Positions 47,068-57,810 of a stretch of 64,000 nt of DNA are shown here, piece by piece. A program made the translations under genes and the position numbers. Source of the DNA: Cerrena zonata (Eukaryota > Basidiomycota > Agaricomycetes > Polyporales > Cerrenaceae); assembly GCA_038087015.1 (NCBI GenBank), contig JASBNA010000020.1:496001-560000 (forward strand), read 5' to 3'. How positions within the stretch are numbered: position 1 is the stretch's first letter; each line of letters opens with the position of its first letter. The notes beneath the pieces were generated by a model that worked only from the letters and a program-made list of their open reading frames with translations, made no database searches and was not told where the DNA came from.

Positions 47068-48506
47068 ATGAACCCGAGACGAATGATGCTTCATTCGCTA
47101 CCTCCTGAGCTCTTGACAATGATATTCGGCTCATTATCGCAGAATGACAAGTATGTGGTTGTACGAGTGTCGACAACCTTCTACTTGATTACGACACCTC
47201 TCCTCTGGACGTCTGTTTTGCTGTCGCGACTGTCGAAGGTCTCGGATTTCCTGGATGCAATCCTTCGACCCGAATGCAAGTATGCGAATATGCTACGGTC
47301 CTTCGAAATCATTGTATTGAGGGGGACCAAGTGGCACGACAACTCTGACACCATCGAGGCTGAAGGGGCCCTCTATAACAGCGTAAAAGTGAAATTACCG
47401 GAGGCTGTCTTACGTATGATCCGGCTGGAAACCTTTCGAGTCTACAATACATTATACCGACATTCTTTAACGTCCATCGTAACACCTCTCATATCCATAT
47501 CTACCCTCAAATCGCTCTGGTATCTTTTCCCAATACTGGATGATGACCGCAGGAAGCTCGAGCTCCCTAGAGCTCATTTTCCCAACCTCGAGAGGTTGCA
47601 CTTGACATCCATGTTGGGGAATCTCAATTTGGACATTGTCAAGTGGATTCGCAACCTGGTCAATGACCATGCCCCACACATACGTGACTTGCAACTTCAG
47701 GGAACCCTCCCAAGCGAAATTATACGAAATGACACTTCCTGGCCCTTGTTAGAGACGTTGCAGTTGGACCAAGAGCTATATCCACACTTGGTGTCAATCA
47801 TGCCGAATATCAAGAAGTTGATTGTCCCTACACTGAACAGTGCTGTGGGCTTTAGGCCTTTACCAAAACTCGAGATAGTTCGTGCGCGGTCAACAGCGGT
47901 CGCATTGGGTAGTTTGCTTACTGGCTGCCCGGTACACACACTCGAGCTTGACGGTGTTATCTTCAATGATGACAGAGTAGACGCAGACTTCAGCTTGTCT
48001 TCCATGCAACAGCAAGATAATAGCCATATTATCGCGGCTGTCGAACAACTCAAAACTGCCTCCGTTCCTACACGAGCACTTGCATTCGGAACCTATCAAC
48101 CAAATGTCTCGCTCTTGGCGTCCATGTTATCATCATTGAATACACTGGAGCATCTCAAGATAAGTTTTGTGAAGGATTGGAATGTGAGTTATTTATCTTG
48201 AATTCTTCTTACATATTTTGACGTCGTGTGTAGAAGGTTCCTGACTTCATGGAGGACTTTGGTAAACAAGTGCTTTTGTATTTGCCTCATCTAGAAAGCC
48301 TTGCCTTCGACGATAGGCGGCGAATGTCGTATGCAAGAGGCGATACGGGATGCTTTACGAATTCTCGCAACGTACAAATGCAATTAGATATCATCCGTAG
48401 CTGGGCAGATAAAGCGTACTGCCCGTTGCTTGGTCGGGTTGCGTTCACCAGCCTATTTGCGTGGAACAAACTAGATGGTGGATGGATCAACGAGGAGATA
48501 GCTTAA
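47068..48506 (+). CDS. F-box protein
   Basis: Two exons, 47068-48183 and 48234-48506 (462 residues). It starts MNPRRMMLHSLPPELLTMIF, an F-box helix directly at the N-terminus, then DKYVVVRVSTTFYLITTPLLW. Leucine-rich strands follow: LERLHLTSMLGNL, LETLQLDQEL, VHTLELDGVIF and LEHLKISFVKDWN. This is the F-box plus LRR-like layout of Agaricomycete SCF receptors, and it is the third in this window. The intron is 50 nt, GTGAGT...TAG. A possible upstream 5' exon is suggested by an ATAG acceptor just before the start, but the ATG at 47068 is sufficient. Confidence 0.8.
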
Positions 48507-49409
48507 GCTTATTACTACGTTCAGAGTCCATCAACTTTATGCTCGTCTTTATCCTTAAAAACATGAATATTTCTCGTATCTTGCACAAACAGTTTCAAGT
48601 ACAATACTTTGACTGCGACAATCACGACAAGACTAGTACAATCATGCGTGGTACCTTGATTTTGACAAAAGTCCTAGTACTATCACTATACCGGTAATGA
48701 TAATTTTGAGGTCTTGCTGGTCGTTCATATGCTGATCTGGGCGAAATCGGGCGCTATTGGTATCAATAGAATGCGATTCTTCTTGGCTATCTACCATATC
48801 CGTAGTGTTTGAAACGAGAGAGATCTAACAGTACAACTGTCGTATCTTTCGAGAGCACAGTAATGACAATTTCACCGAGGCCAATGTCACAGCATGTCAC
48901 ATCGGCATTATTCCGGCAACGTCGAAGCGAGCGCTGGAGGGTGCATGATGAGGGAGGAGCGTGATACACGCTTGAGGGCGGAGTATGTAATCCATCTCAT
49001 ACCGAGCTCTTTTGTCACGCTCAGAACTCCTTTTTGAATTTACTTCACAACCATCCATCCTAACCCTTCGGAAAAATATGTACAATATGTTCACTATACT
49101 CAGAATCTACCTCAGACTTTCCCGAAGTCTCTGCTCTTCCACTGAGTTGAAGCGAAGCCCATCAAACAAAAAATAAGATTCAAAGCACCCTAATTTTGGC
49201 CTTCTTATTCAACTTTCTTGCTGCTCACTGGCTACTTTTGCTTAAAAATATGTAAAATCCGATGAGGATGTGCTAATTAATAACCCTGCCAACTCTGAGC
49301 CCAAACGGTTGCGAAGAACTAAGTAAAACTAAGGATTATCATTACTGTCACAGTCATTATTACATTATCATTACCGGTATAGTGATAGTACCTCATACAC
49401 GTCATTTTC
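48507..49409. other. Intergenic spacer upstream of the LINE
   Basis: About 900 bp between the third F-box gene and the left target-site duplication. AT-rich near the insertion, with several runs of ATTATCATTA-like sequence. No gene recognised. It is the original intergenic DNA into which the LINE inserted. Confidence 0.5.
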
Positions 49410-49424
49410 GAGAAATGTCGCCAC
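49410..49424 (+). repeat. Left target site duplication (15 bp)
   Basis: GAGAAATGTCGCCAC at 49410-49424 is repeated perfectly at 57840-57854, directly after the A-tail. This is the signature of target-primed reverse transcription. Confidence 0.93.
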
Positions 49425-49515
49425 CCCCAGGTATAGGGCCCCTCGTCGTCGAGGAGCCCGACACCAGCCTCTCCGTGGCCCTGGGGACCAGTACCCTCGT
49501 CGTTATCGACGAGGG
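49425..49515 (+). other. Structured 5' end of the LINE RNA
   Basis: The first seven bases CCCCAGG (49425-49431) are exactly complementary to CCTGGGG (49480-49486). Between them lies a hairpin (49436-49459: GGGC-C-CCTCG, loop TCGT, CGAGG-A-GCCC). After the second strand there is a perfect 9-bp hairpin CCCTCGTCG-TTAT-CGACGAGGG (49494-49515). The order resembles the outer helix, P3 and P4 of HDV-like self-cleaving ribozymes known at the 5' ends of R2 and other LINEs, but a catalytic-C junction and P2 could not be confirmed. Confidence 0.5.
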
Positions 49516-49532
49516 GAAGCCAATAGGTGTAC

Positions 49533-49796
49533 ATGGGCACGGTATACAGGGGAATAGGGTCACCGATCTACGGATATCATGACGAAAACAAATCGAATGA
49601 ACCCTATCCCCCGCTCCAGGGCAGCGATGATGCCTCAGTGCAGAGCACATTGCCCCGGGTAACCATCCCCAGCCAGCTCGCACTGGACACCAGAGTGCGA
49701 GCGGTCACAACCAACCAAAATCATAACGAAAATACAAATAATACACAGAAATTGAAAAAACGGACAAATAGACAGTCTACCGAACAAAAAGAATAG
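49533..49796 (+). CDS. Short upstream ORF of the LINE (ORF0 candidate)
   Basis: An ATG-started frame of 87 codons (ATG at 49533-49535) lies in the 5' region, 290 bp before the first candidate ATG of ORF1. The product is rich in Asn, Thr, Gln and Lys, ending NTNNTQKLKKRTNRQSTEQKE. It resembles no domain I know. It could be a regulatory upstream ORF, a first exon, or chance. Confidence 0.25.
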   Translation: MGTVYRGIGSPIYGYHDENKSNEPYPPLQGSDDASVQSTLPRVTIPSQLALDTRVRAVTTNQNHNENTNNTQKLKKRTNRQSTEQKE

Positions 49797-50084
49797 TCGG
49801 AACACCATGAAAAAAACTAACAGTAAAATGCGAGCTCGACGCCGCGAACAGCGACGAAGCAGTAAACACACCACCCAAAAAAGGAAACTATCCACCAACG
49901 ACATAATCACAAGAAAATAACAGAAAATAAAGACAATAATAACAAAGGCAACACAGACCGTGAGAACAGCTATACAGCAGGTTACGTCAGCACCGAAGTG
50001 GCTTGATATAGAAATAAGGACAACACAACCGAAACTAACACCACCTGACCTCCCCTAATCTAAAAATATCCCATCCGAAACACG

Positions 50085-50501
50085 ATGACAGTCGAATGGA
50101 CACCCAAGGTTAAACCAACAGCGACCACCACGCCCATTGCCAAGAGACGAAGTAAAACCACAATCTCCCAAGTTAAATCAACATACTGATTAATTTCATG
50201 ATTTTCCATCACAGACTCGACAAGGCTAAGCCAATCCGCAAAAGGCAAACGCCGCTTAGCATCCAAGGATGACACACCCGATGACGACATCGAGTTCTAC
50301 GACGAACAAACACATGGTCCCACGGACGAGGAAAACGCCGCGGGTCTGACACCGACCGGCCCAACTGAACCAAAACCCACGACTAAAGCAGTCGAGACAA
50401 CGCACCCAACCACCCCCATCACAACAGCCACCGATGCTGCCCACGTCGCCGTAAGTACCGAAAACGTTCTGGAAAACACACCCTTACTAACAAAACATCA
50501 G
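50085..50501 (+). other. Candidate spliced 5' extension of LINE ORF1
   Basis: The ORF1 frame is open for about 125 codons before its first ATG (50580). An ATG at 50085 begins a 67-nt reading stretch ending in a GTAAAA donor at 50152. A CACAG acceptor ends at 50214, with a CTGAT branch site, and joins in phase to the open frame. The junction gives AKRRNSTRLSQSAKGKRR, an Arg/Lys-rich start like other retroelement proteins. A second intron-like stretch, 50451-50501, has a GTAAGT donor, a TTACTAAC branch site and a CAG acceptor; it is 51 nt and keeps frame with or without splicing. Confidence 0.4.
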
Positions 50502-50579
50502 AATGAACCGACCCCAGCGACCGCTCCCCCCCAAAACGGGGACGATACCACGACGTCTGCGGAAACGGCAGATGTCGAG

Positions 50580-51926
50580 ATGACGATCGCGACGGATGAG
50601 CAGTTACACGCCCTGACTGCTACTCCGGACGCTGACCAGACGGTCACAGCCACTACCAACGAGGACAACCCCTTCGTCGACGATGCAAACACCGTAAACG
50701 CAAACACTGAGGCAGCACCACTAGGACACAACGAACACAACAACTTCCCTGTACTAGACGACAACATGCCGGACGATGCTCCGCTTGCCGGAGCTAACAA
50801 CGACGAGTTCGACGAAATCCTACTCGACCTCGACAACGAGATCGCTGATGATGCTGCCAACCTAAACATCGACGATATCCAAATCCCCGCTGGCCAAGAC
50901 CAAGACGCTATCCACAACACTACCCAAACTACTGGCTTCACCAATGTCCCCTTCACACCGACCCCTGTCGGAGGCTTCCCCGAGGTTCAAGATGGAAAAC
51001 CTCGCCGCGTACTGGAAAACGTGCAAGGACGCCAAGGTCGAGAGTGGCTGGAGACCAAAGGCTTCAACGCCTTCATCCAAGTGGCGGGTACAAACGCATG
51101 CAACTACGAAACCCCGAACACAGTCGCCAAACTCAAAGCAGCACTCACCGGCGCGGTGGGAATCAGAGACCCCCTCATAGCTACCCCCACCGATCCATCT
51201 GATCCCCAAAGCTACAAGCCCCGTACATTCTTCCTCCGCGAAATCCCCGAATTCTTGCATCGTCGACTACTCCACCAACGGGTATGGTCAACCCCGGAGA
51301 TCGCTTTCCTCGCCTACCCCACAACATTCAAATTCCCCAAGTTCATTGGGACCTACCGAGGCTTCACCACAAGCGATCTATACGAAATCAAAACGGTCTT
51401 CACCAAACACCTCAAATCGGACCGGGTCGCTGCCATGGTTGACCAATTCCGCACGTCCCATCACACCTTGAGTGAGGTCCCCCTCCGTATCGCAAGAGAT
51501 GCCATCGTCCGATCTATGGAAATCAAGGTCTACCACATAACCGAGATCGACTCGTCAAACGACAACCACCTCTCCACCCCGGTAGCAAACCTCTACATTG
51601 GCTCCCCCACGACCGACATCCTCATCTGGATGGAATGGCAAGCATTCCTCCGAAGCATCATCTTTACCTCCAGCTTCCACGGCAACGGCACCGTCATGGA
51701 CATGTGGAAATGTGGCAAGTGCCACAGCGACGACCACCCTAGCGGTGTCTGCCCCTTCCCCAACATCGACGGGTGGCTAACCAACCTCGGAGGCCCATCC
51801 AACACCACCAACCAGAACCCTCGTGGAGGATACAGTGGAAACCGTGGCGGCGGAGGCAGTAACAGAGGCTTCAGAGGACGAGGAACGCCGCGCGGCGGCA
51901 CCCGCTACAGAGGTCACGGCTACTAG
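50580..51926 (+). CDS. LINE ORF1 (Gag-like, CCHC zinc knuckle)
   Basis: 448 codons from the first ATG in the frame. The N-terminal third is acidic and Asp/Asn/Thr-rich. The middle contains conserved-looking stretches such as GFNAFIQVAGTNACNYE, PRTFFLREIPEFLHRRLL and FPKFIGTYRGFTTSDLYEI. One CCHC zinc knuckle reads CGKCHSDDHPSGVC (CX2CX4HX4C). The tail is Gly/Arg-rich (RGG-like repeats, GNRGGGGSNRGFRGRG). It should bind the element RNA and form the ribonucleoprotein for retrotransposition. The frame continues upstream without ATG, so the true start may be spliced (see 50085-50501). Confidence 0.85.
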   Translation: MTIATDEQLHALTATPDADQTVTATTNEDNPFVDDANTVNANTEAAPLGHNEHNNFPVLDDNMPDDAPLAGANNDEFDEILLDLDNEIADDAANLNIDDIQIPAGQDQDAIHNTTQTTGFTNVPFTPTPVGGFPEVQDGKPRRVLENVQGRQGREWLETKGFNAFIQVAGTNACNYETPNTVAKLKAALTGAVGIRDPLIATPTDPSDPQSYKPRTFFLREIPEFLHRRLLHQRVWSTPEIAFLAYPTTFKFPKFIGTYRGFTTSDLYEIKTVFTKHLKSDRVAAMVDQFRTSHHTLSEVPLRIARDAIVRSMEIKVYHITEIDSSNDNHLSTPVANLYIGSPTTDILIWMEWQAFLRSIIFTSSFHGNGTVMDMWKCGKCHSDDHPSGVCPFPNIDGWLTNLGGPSNTTNQNPRGGYSGNRGGGGSNRGFRGRGTPRGGTRYRGHGY

Positions 51927-52259
51927 AAATACATCACAATCCTGTGTAGTTATACGATACAAATGTAGACAAAGTCTCTACGAGAAAAGTCAATAAAACC
52001 CACCGCTCCCCTCATAGAACCAAATAAACGAATGAACGACCCTAAGAATGAATCCTGTAAGCTCTCGGAAGGCTGACAGTCGGATTATAAGAAGGAGTCA
52101 GAAACCTACCAAAAAACTGACGAAAACACAGTGCCCAAATATACTAACTACGAAAGTAGGATAGGAAAGTGCAGTGTTAAAACGGAGTAACATCCAACAA
52201 CGGCGGCCTATTTAGGCCTGGACGTGCCGTGCTGAGAAGCTGAAGTGTAATAGAAAACA

Positions 52260-52361
52260 CCCTCCCTGTCCGAGGAGGGAGGGGTTGAGTATACTACACA
52301 TAGTCCCATGTTGGAAATCCAAGTACGGTTTCCCTCCCCTAGCCAACATTGCTAGCTAGGG
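52260..52361 (+). other. Inter-ORF hairpins before ORF2
   Basis: A strong hairpin, CCCTCCC(T) at 52260-52267 against (A)GGGAGGG at 52276-52283, lies between ORF1 and ORF2. A second, CCCTAGC (52337-52343) with GCTAGGG (52355-52361), ends two bases before an ATGTGA. ORF1 stops at 51926, over 400 bp earlier, so ORF2 is not translated by simple overlap. These structures may influence initiation, which is inference. Confidence 0.45.
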
Positions 52362-52364
52362 AAT

Positions 52365-55300
52365 GTGACAGCAACGACCACGTACACAATAAACACATCA
52401 CACACGTGGGAATTCGTATCGGTTAATGGCTCGAGCCTCCCTCAACTGAACAGGGTGGGATGTGTCACTGCCCAGAACCCACCCAATGACCAGTTGGGAG
52501 AGAACGGTGGCAGTGTGGTTGAAGTCTCCGACTTCGACCAAGGTTCAATACCTGAGCGAAGGGAACTAGCTTCCCCCAGCCAGCGACCAACGGAAACGTT
52601 GGGCCGACAAGATGAGACACCAACATCTGGTCGGATAAATGAAATGAACGAAAACGAAAACCCGACTGACCACAATAATCAACGAGAACAAAACCAATGC
52701 AAACCAAAACGCATCAAGAAAAATACGAAAGCTCACCTAAAGATAGCATCCTTAAATATGAGAGGAGCGGGAGCGAACATACCCCTCCATCCAAATAATA
52801 AGTGGAATGCGATAAATTTCCTAATGCGAGACAAAAAAATAGGGGTCATAGCCCTACAAGAAACCCACCTCACACAAGAATCAGTAGAGGCACTCCAAAA
52901 CATCTATGGAAGAAGAATGCAAATACATTTCACCCCAGATCCATTAAGCCCAACACAAAGAGCAGGTGTCGCAATAGTCCTAAACAAGGAACTCACCAAT
53001 ACAAAAGACGTCAAAACGACGGAAATAATCCCAGGCCGTGCACTACTAGTCCAGCTACAATGGCATACGACACAAACGGTCAGCATACTGGCTATATACG
53101 CACCAAACGCACCGAGAGACAATGAGAAATTCTGGAAAGAAATTAGTACAAAATGGGACGACCTCAATATCCCAACACCTGACATCATGCTTGGGGATTT
53201 CAACCTAGTTGAAGATGCGCTGGATCGAATACCAGCCCACTCTGACGATGCAGATGCCGTGACTGAACTATCGATGCTAAAACAGAGACTACAAGTCCTC
53301 GATGGATGGAGGAACACATACCAACACACACAACGATACTCATACATGCAGGACGCAACCGGCTCGCACTCCAGAATCGACAGAATCTACATATCAGAAG
53401 ATCTTAGAAAGAAAACAACAGAGTGGCAAATAGAACCAACAAACGTACCGACCGACCACCAGATGGTGTCCATGGTACTCATGAACCACAAATCACCGTA
53501 CATAGGCCCGGGCAGATGGACCATGCCCAAATTCCTGCTAAACGACAAAAAATTTATGAAAGAGACACACACACTAGGATGCAAACTAACAAAAGCAATC
53601 AACGAGATAACAACACAAACAAGATCAGACACAGAAAATGCACAAACCTTGTTCGTAAAATTCAAGAACGAAGTCCGGGAAACTGCACAGAAACGAGCCA
53701 AAGAAGCGATCCCGAAACTTGAAAGAAAGATTAAAGAGCTCCAGGCAGATCTTAAACTGATCACAATCAACGAGAACATGCAATCAAATGAAACGAATCT
53801 ACTGACTGCGACCTTGATAACGAAACGTATTGAAAAACTGGAAAAAGAACGGTACCACAAAGCAAAGCTCAACATGACCGCAAGATACAAAATTGAAGGT
53901 GAAACGATCAGCAAATACTGGTCCCAAGTGAACAAGGACAAGAAGCCCCGAGACCTGATACAGGAATTAAAAATACCAGAATCAGAACCAGTAATGTATG
54001 AGAAACGGTCAGATAAAATGGCAAACATAGTAAAAGATTTCTTCAATGACTTACAACATCAACCGTTCAACGCGACACCACCAGAACGGGACAAAATAAC
54101 TGAGGAAGTCCTACAAGTCGTGCCCGACCATAGTGTTGATATATCACACCTAGAGGAGGAAATAAATGAAGAGGACGTCCTAGCAGCACTCAAGTCTACG
54201 GAAAATGGCAAAGCGGCTGGCTTGGATGGAATTCTGTATGAATTCTATAAAACACTACACGACAAGTACAAAAACGACACAAAGACCGCACAACCTGACC
54301 CCTTCAACATAATTGAGACACTCACCAGAGTATACCAAGACATTGAGAACTATGGGACGGACCACCAAAGTGAGAATGCCTTTGCTGAAGGATGGATATG
54401 CCCACTCTACAAAAAAAACGACTCGAGATTACCATCCAACTACAGACCGATAACACTACTAAACTCAGACTATAAAATATACACAAAAGCACTCACCATG
54501 AAACTAGCAAAAGTAGCCCCATCCCTCATCCATGAGAACCAAGCAGGCTTTGTGCCAAAGAGGAGCATATTCGACCACGTCTAACTATCGAAGTTAATGA
54601 TCCAGTATGCAGAGGCCACAGAAGAAAATGGAGCACTAATAGCACTTGATCAGGAGAAAGCATACGACCGAATAGCACACGATTACCTCTGGAAAACCCT
54701 AGAAAAATTCAAAATACCCCAACGCTTTATTAATGTTGTAAAAGCCATATACAACAAGGCGACTTCAATCGTAATCCTAAACGGAGAGCATAGCGAACGC
54801 TTCCAAATCACTAGAGGAGTTCGTCAGGGAGACCCACTCTCATGCCTCCTCTTCGACCTAGCCATAGAACCACTAGCAGAGATGTTACGAACCTCAAGCC
54901 TCGCAGGTTACCAGATCCCAGGAGCCCGAGATAGATTGATCACGACACTATTTGCAGACGACACAACAGTATACCTCTCAGAAGGCGACAGCATTGGGAA
55001 CCTAGAGAGTATCCTAGACAAGTGGTGCATAGCCTCCGGTGCGAAATTCAACCTCGACAAAACAGAGATCATCCCAATAGGGACAGAAGAATACCGTGAA
55101 CGTGTCATAAAAGACAGGATAATGAGCATACAAAGCGATGAGAAAATCCCTACACACATGAGAATAGCAGAAGAAGGGCAACCGATACGCACCCTAGGTG
55201 CATGGATTGGAAATAAAGTCGACCAAGCTACCCCATGGACGAAAACAATTGAAAAAATAAGCAGAACACTAGAACGATGGAAGAAATGCTCACCAACACT

Positions 55301-57689
55301 ACGAGGAAAACGACTCATCGTCCAGATGATCATCGGAGGAATGACACAATACCTTACCAAAGTACAAGGGATGCCAAAACCCGCCGAGAAGACCATACAA
55401 AAAATGATCCGGAATTTCATATGGGATGATAAGAAGCCCATGATTAGCCTAGAACAACTGAACAGACCAATACGAGAAGGGGGACTGAAACTCATAGACA
55501 TAACAGCACGGAACGAAGCAATTGAAATAATGTGGATACGATCAATGCTCAGCCTAAACAGTGATAGACCAACATGGGCTTACGTCGCCGATGTCCTAAT
55601 TGGACAAAACATAACCAGGAGCTCAGGACGAGTCCACAAGCTCTCACAGTTCAGCGCATTCCTACAAACATGGAAAGTAAATAACTCGGGAACCAGCAAG
55701 TTACCAGAAGACATAAAACGAATGTTCCGAGCAGCGAAAAAACACAACCTTACATGCAATGCGATAAAACTTAGCAAAAAGCTTAAAAGGCGACTACCTA
55801 TATGGTACCACATAGGTGCGAGGAAAGCACTAAAAACACTCAACAACTCCTGGACAGGTAAATGCCTCCGGGAGAACCACAACGTCATCACAGTCGGTGA
55901 CCTCCTCAAAGTAAGACGACGGCTCAAAACAGCGATATACCCAGAACACCGAAACAACAAGGACTGCACATGCAATCCATGCTACACAGACAGGTCACAG
56001 AGACACTGCAACAACCCAAGCCAATGCGCGACAGCAGCAGTACGCCTGATTAAAACACTACGCCCAAAATGGAACCCAAAGTCCAGCAACCCCAAAGATG
56101 ACCTGACACTCACCGAGGAAAGGATTAAGGCAAACAAAGAAGCAGAGAAAGAGGAGAGAGCGATAACCTTCAACCCGACCACAACACTACAAGGGGACGT
56201 CTCAAGAATTTTCCGAGTCTTCACCGACCCAACAGTGAGAAACACGAAACCAGGCTACCGAGTGCGAAAGGGAGCAAACGTGATAGAAGAACACATGGAG
56301 GTCTTCATTGACAGCATGAGTATAGCAAAGAGGAACAAAGAACCGAGGACAGGGTGTGGAATCTGGATATCAGAGGATGACAATCGAAACAAATCCGTCA
56401 GAATCGAACCCACGACAAAGAAGGCAGCCGATTTAACAGCCATACTACTGATAGCACAAAGTGCCCCCACATTCGCCCCACTACATGTGGTAACCACATC
56501 CTCATATGTAGTAAAAGCACTCACCTCGGAATTCACACACTGGGAAACAAACGGGTGGTTTGGCTTAGAAAATGCTGACCTTATCAGAGCAGTAATAGCA
56601 CACCTCAGAAAACGATCAGCAATCACAACGCTACGATGGACCAGTAAAAATAAACTCACAAACGAAAACAAAGCGGCAAAGCAACTGGCCAAGAACGGCA
56701 TGAGCTCAACACCCATAGAAACCATAGACATAACCATACCTGAAAGCTTCAACCTCACTGGAGCTGAGCTCGCACAGATAACTCAGGCATCAGCATACGG
56801 AGCCATCCGAGAAGGCCGGAAGACTGAACAGAGACGCACGACCATTGAAAACATACAAAAAATCCAAATAGGAATCAAAACGATCACGGGCCACACCCCC
56901 AAACCATCACACATCTGGGAATCCCTCCGGGACAAAACCATAGAACGCACTATAGGGGATTTCCTATGGAAACTGACCCACAATGCACATAAAGTAGGGA
57001 ATTACTGGAAAAACATACCGGGTTATGAAGACCGACGAAACTGCCCCAAGTGTGATACTCCAGAAACCATGACCCATATCCTCTTCGAATGCGAGGAACA
57101 GGGACAAACTGCTGTATGGGACCTGGCGCAGAACCTATGGTCCAAATCGGGCCAAAAATGGCCGACACAGAGCCTTGAAACCCTGATAGGATGCGGACTC
57201 ATCCCTTTCAAACAGATCGACAAGAAAACAGGCACAAGCGAAGACGACGACCAAAACACACTACATCTTGCACGAGACCCAAGAAAAAAGAAACCCAAAG
57301 GAAAGAACGGACGCCAGAGGTTGTACATGATCCTGATGACAGAATCAGCCTACCTCATATGGAAACTCAGAAACGAACGCAGAATAAGACACTCACCCGA
57401 AGAGAACTTCAGCCACAGCACAACCGAAATCACAAACCGTTGGTACAACACGATAAACAACAGACTTACACTAGACCGAGCAATGGCAAACCCAGCCAAA
57501 TTCGCGAAGAAAGCCCTGGACCCCGATATCGTACTCAAAACGTGGTCCGGGGTATTACAAAATGAACAAGACCTCCCGAATGACTGGATTCGGGAACCCG
57601 AGGTTTTAGTGGGTAGGGGGCCCCCCCACATAGTGGCCGGCCAACACCGGCTACGGGGGGTGCCCAGAGTCCCACACTGCCCACCGTAA
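52365..57689 (+). pseudogene. LINE ORF2 (AP endonuclease, reverse transcriptase, RNase H-like), one nonsense codon
   Basis: The frame 52365-57689 is open except for an in-frame TAA at 54582-54584. The first ATG is at 52644. AP endonuclease landmarks: IASLNMRG, QETHL, GDFN, SRIDRIY and TDHQ. The fingers and palm of the RT follow: GKAAGLDG, YRPITLLNSDYKI, QAGFVPKRS, and, after the stop, ALDQEKAYDRI, RQGDPLS and LFADDTTVY, with both catalytic Asp. A Cys-rich spacer (CTCNPC, CNNPSQC), an RNase H-like region (around 56285-56720) and a terminal CPKCDTPETMTHILFEC knuckle come next. The stop splits the RT between domains 0/1 and the palm, so this copy is probably inactive in cis. No other stop or frameshift was found. 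Confidence 0.9.
56285..56720 (+). other. RNase H-like region of LINE ORF2 with degenerate active site
   Basis: Reads EVFIDSMSIAKRNKEP, TGCGIWISEDD, KKAADLTAILLIAQ, VVTTSSYVVKALT, TNGWFGLENADLIRAV and LRWTSKNKLTNENKAAKQL. The pattern fits LINE RNase H (normally DGS, a Glu in the AEL helix, an S-D-S strand, and a WxxGHxxxxGNExAD tail). Here the first Asp is kept, but the Glu position is Asp, the SDS Asp is Thr, the His is absent, and the last Asp is Lys. The fold is recognisable and the frame is open, but catalysis is unlikely. Residue assignment is by eye. Confidence 0.65.
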
Positions 57690-57810
57690 GGTGGGCGTGC
57701 GTAATGCATTTTTCCTCTTGGAGGGGAAAGGCGACCTCGAAAGAGGTCGCCCCAGCCAGACCGGACAGATCTAACCAAGTTAGATGCTGTACGGTCGTTA
57801 CGGCTCTTCC
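57690..57810 (+). other. LINE 3' UTR with GNRA-type hairpin
   Basis: Contains GGCGACCTC (57730-57738), loop GAAA (57739-57742) and GAGGTCGCC (57743-57751), a perfect 9-bp stem with a GNRA tetraloop. A second stem, ATCTAAC (57769-57775) with GTTAGAT (57779-57785), is extended by ACAG/CTGT around a bulge. Such 3' stem-loops can be recognised by the RT of stringent LINEs. Confidence 0.6.

Noticed and set aside
49425..49560. HDV-like self-cleaving ribozyme call
   Set aside because: Helices fit P1, P3 and P4 loosely, but P2 overlaps hairpin 1 and no CNRA-type junction was located; kept only as a lead.
53387..54046. Long antisense frames in the LINE, for example 219 codons
   Set aside because: They overlap well-supported ORF2 on the other strand and show only low-complexity hydrophobic sequence; a by-product of the biased base composition.
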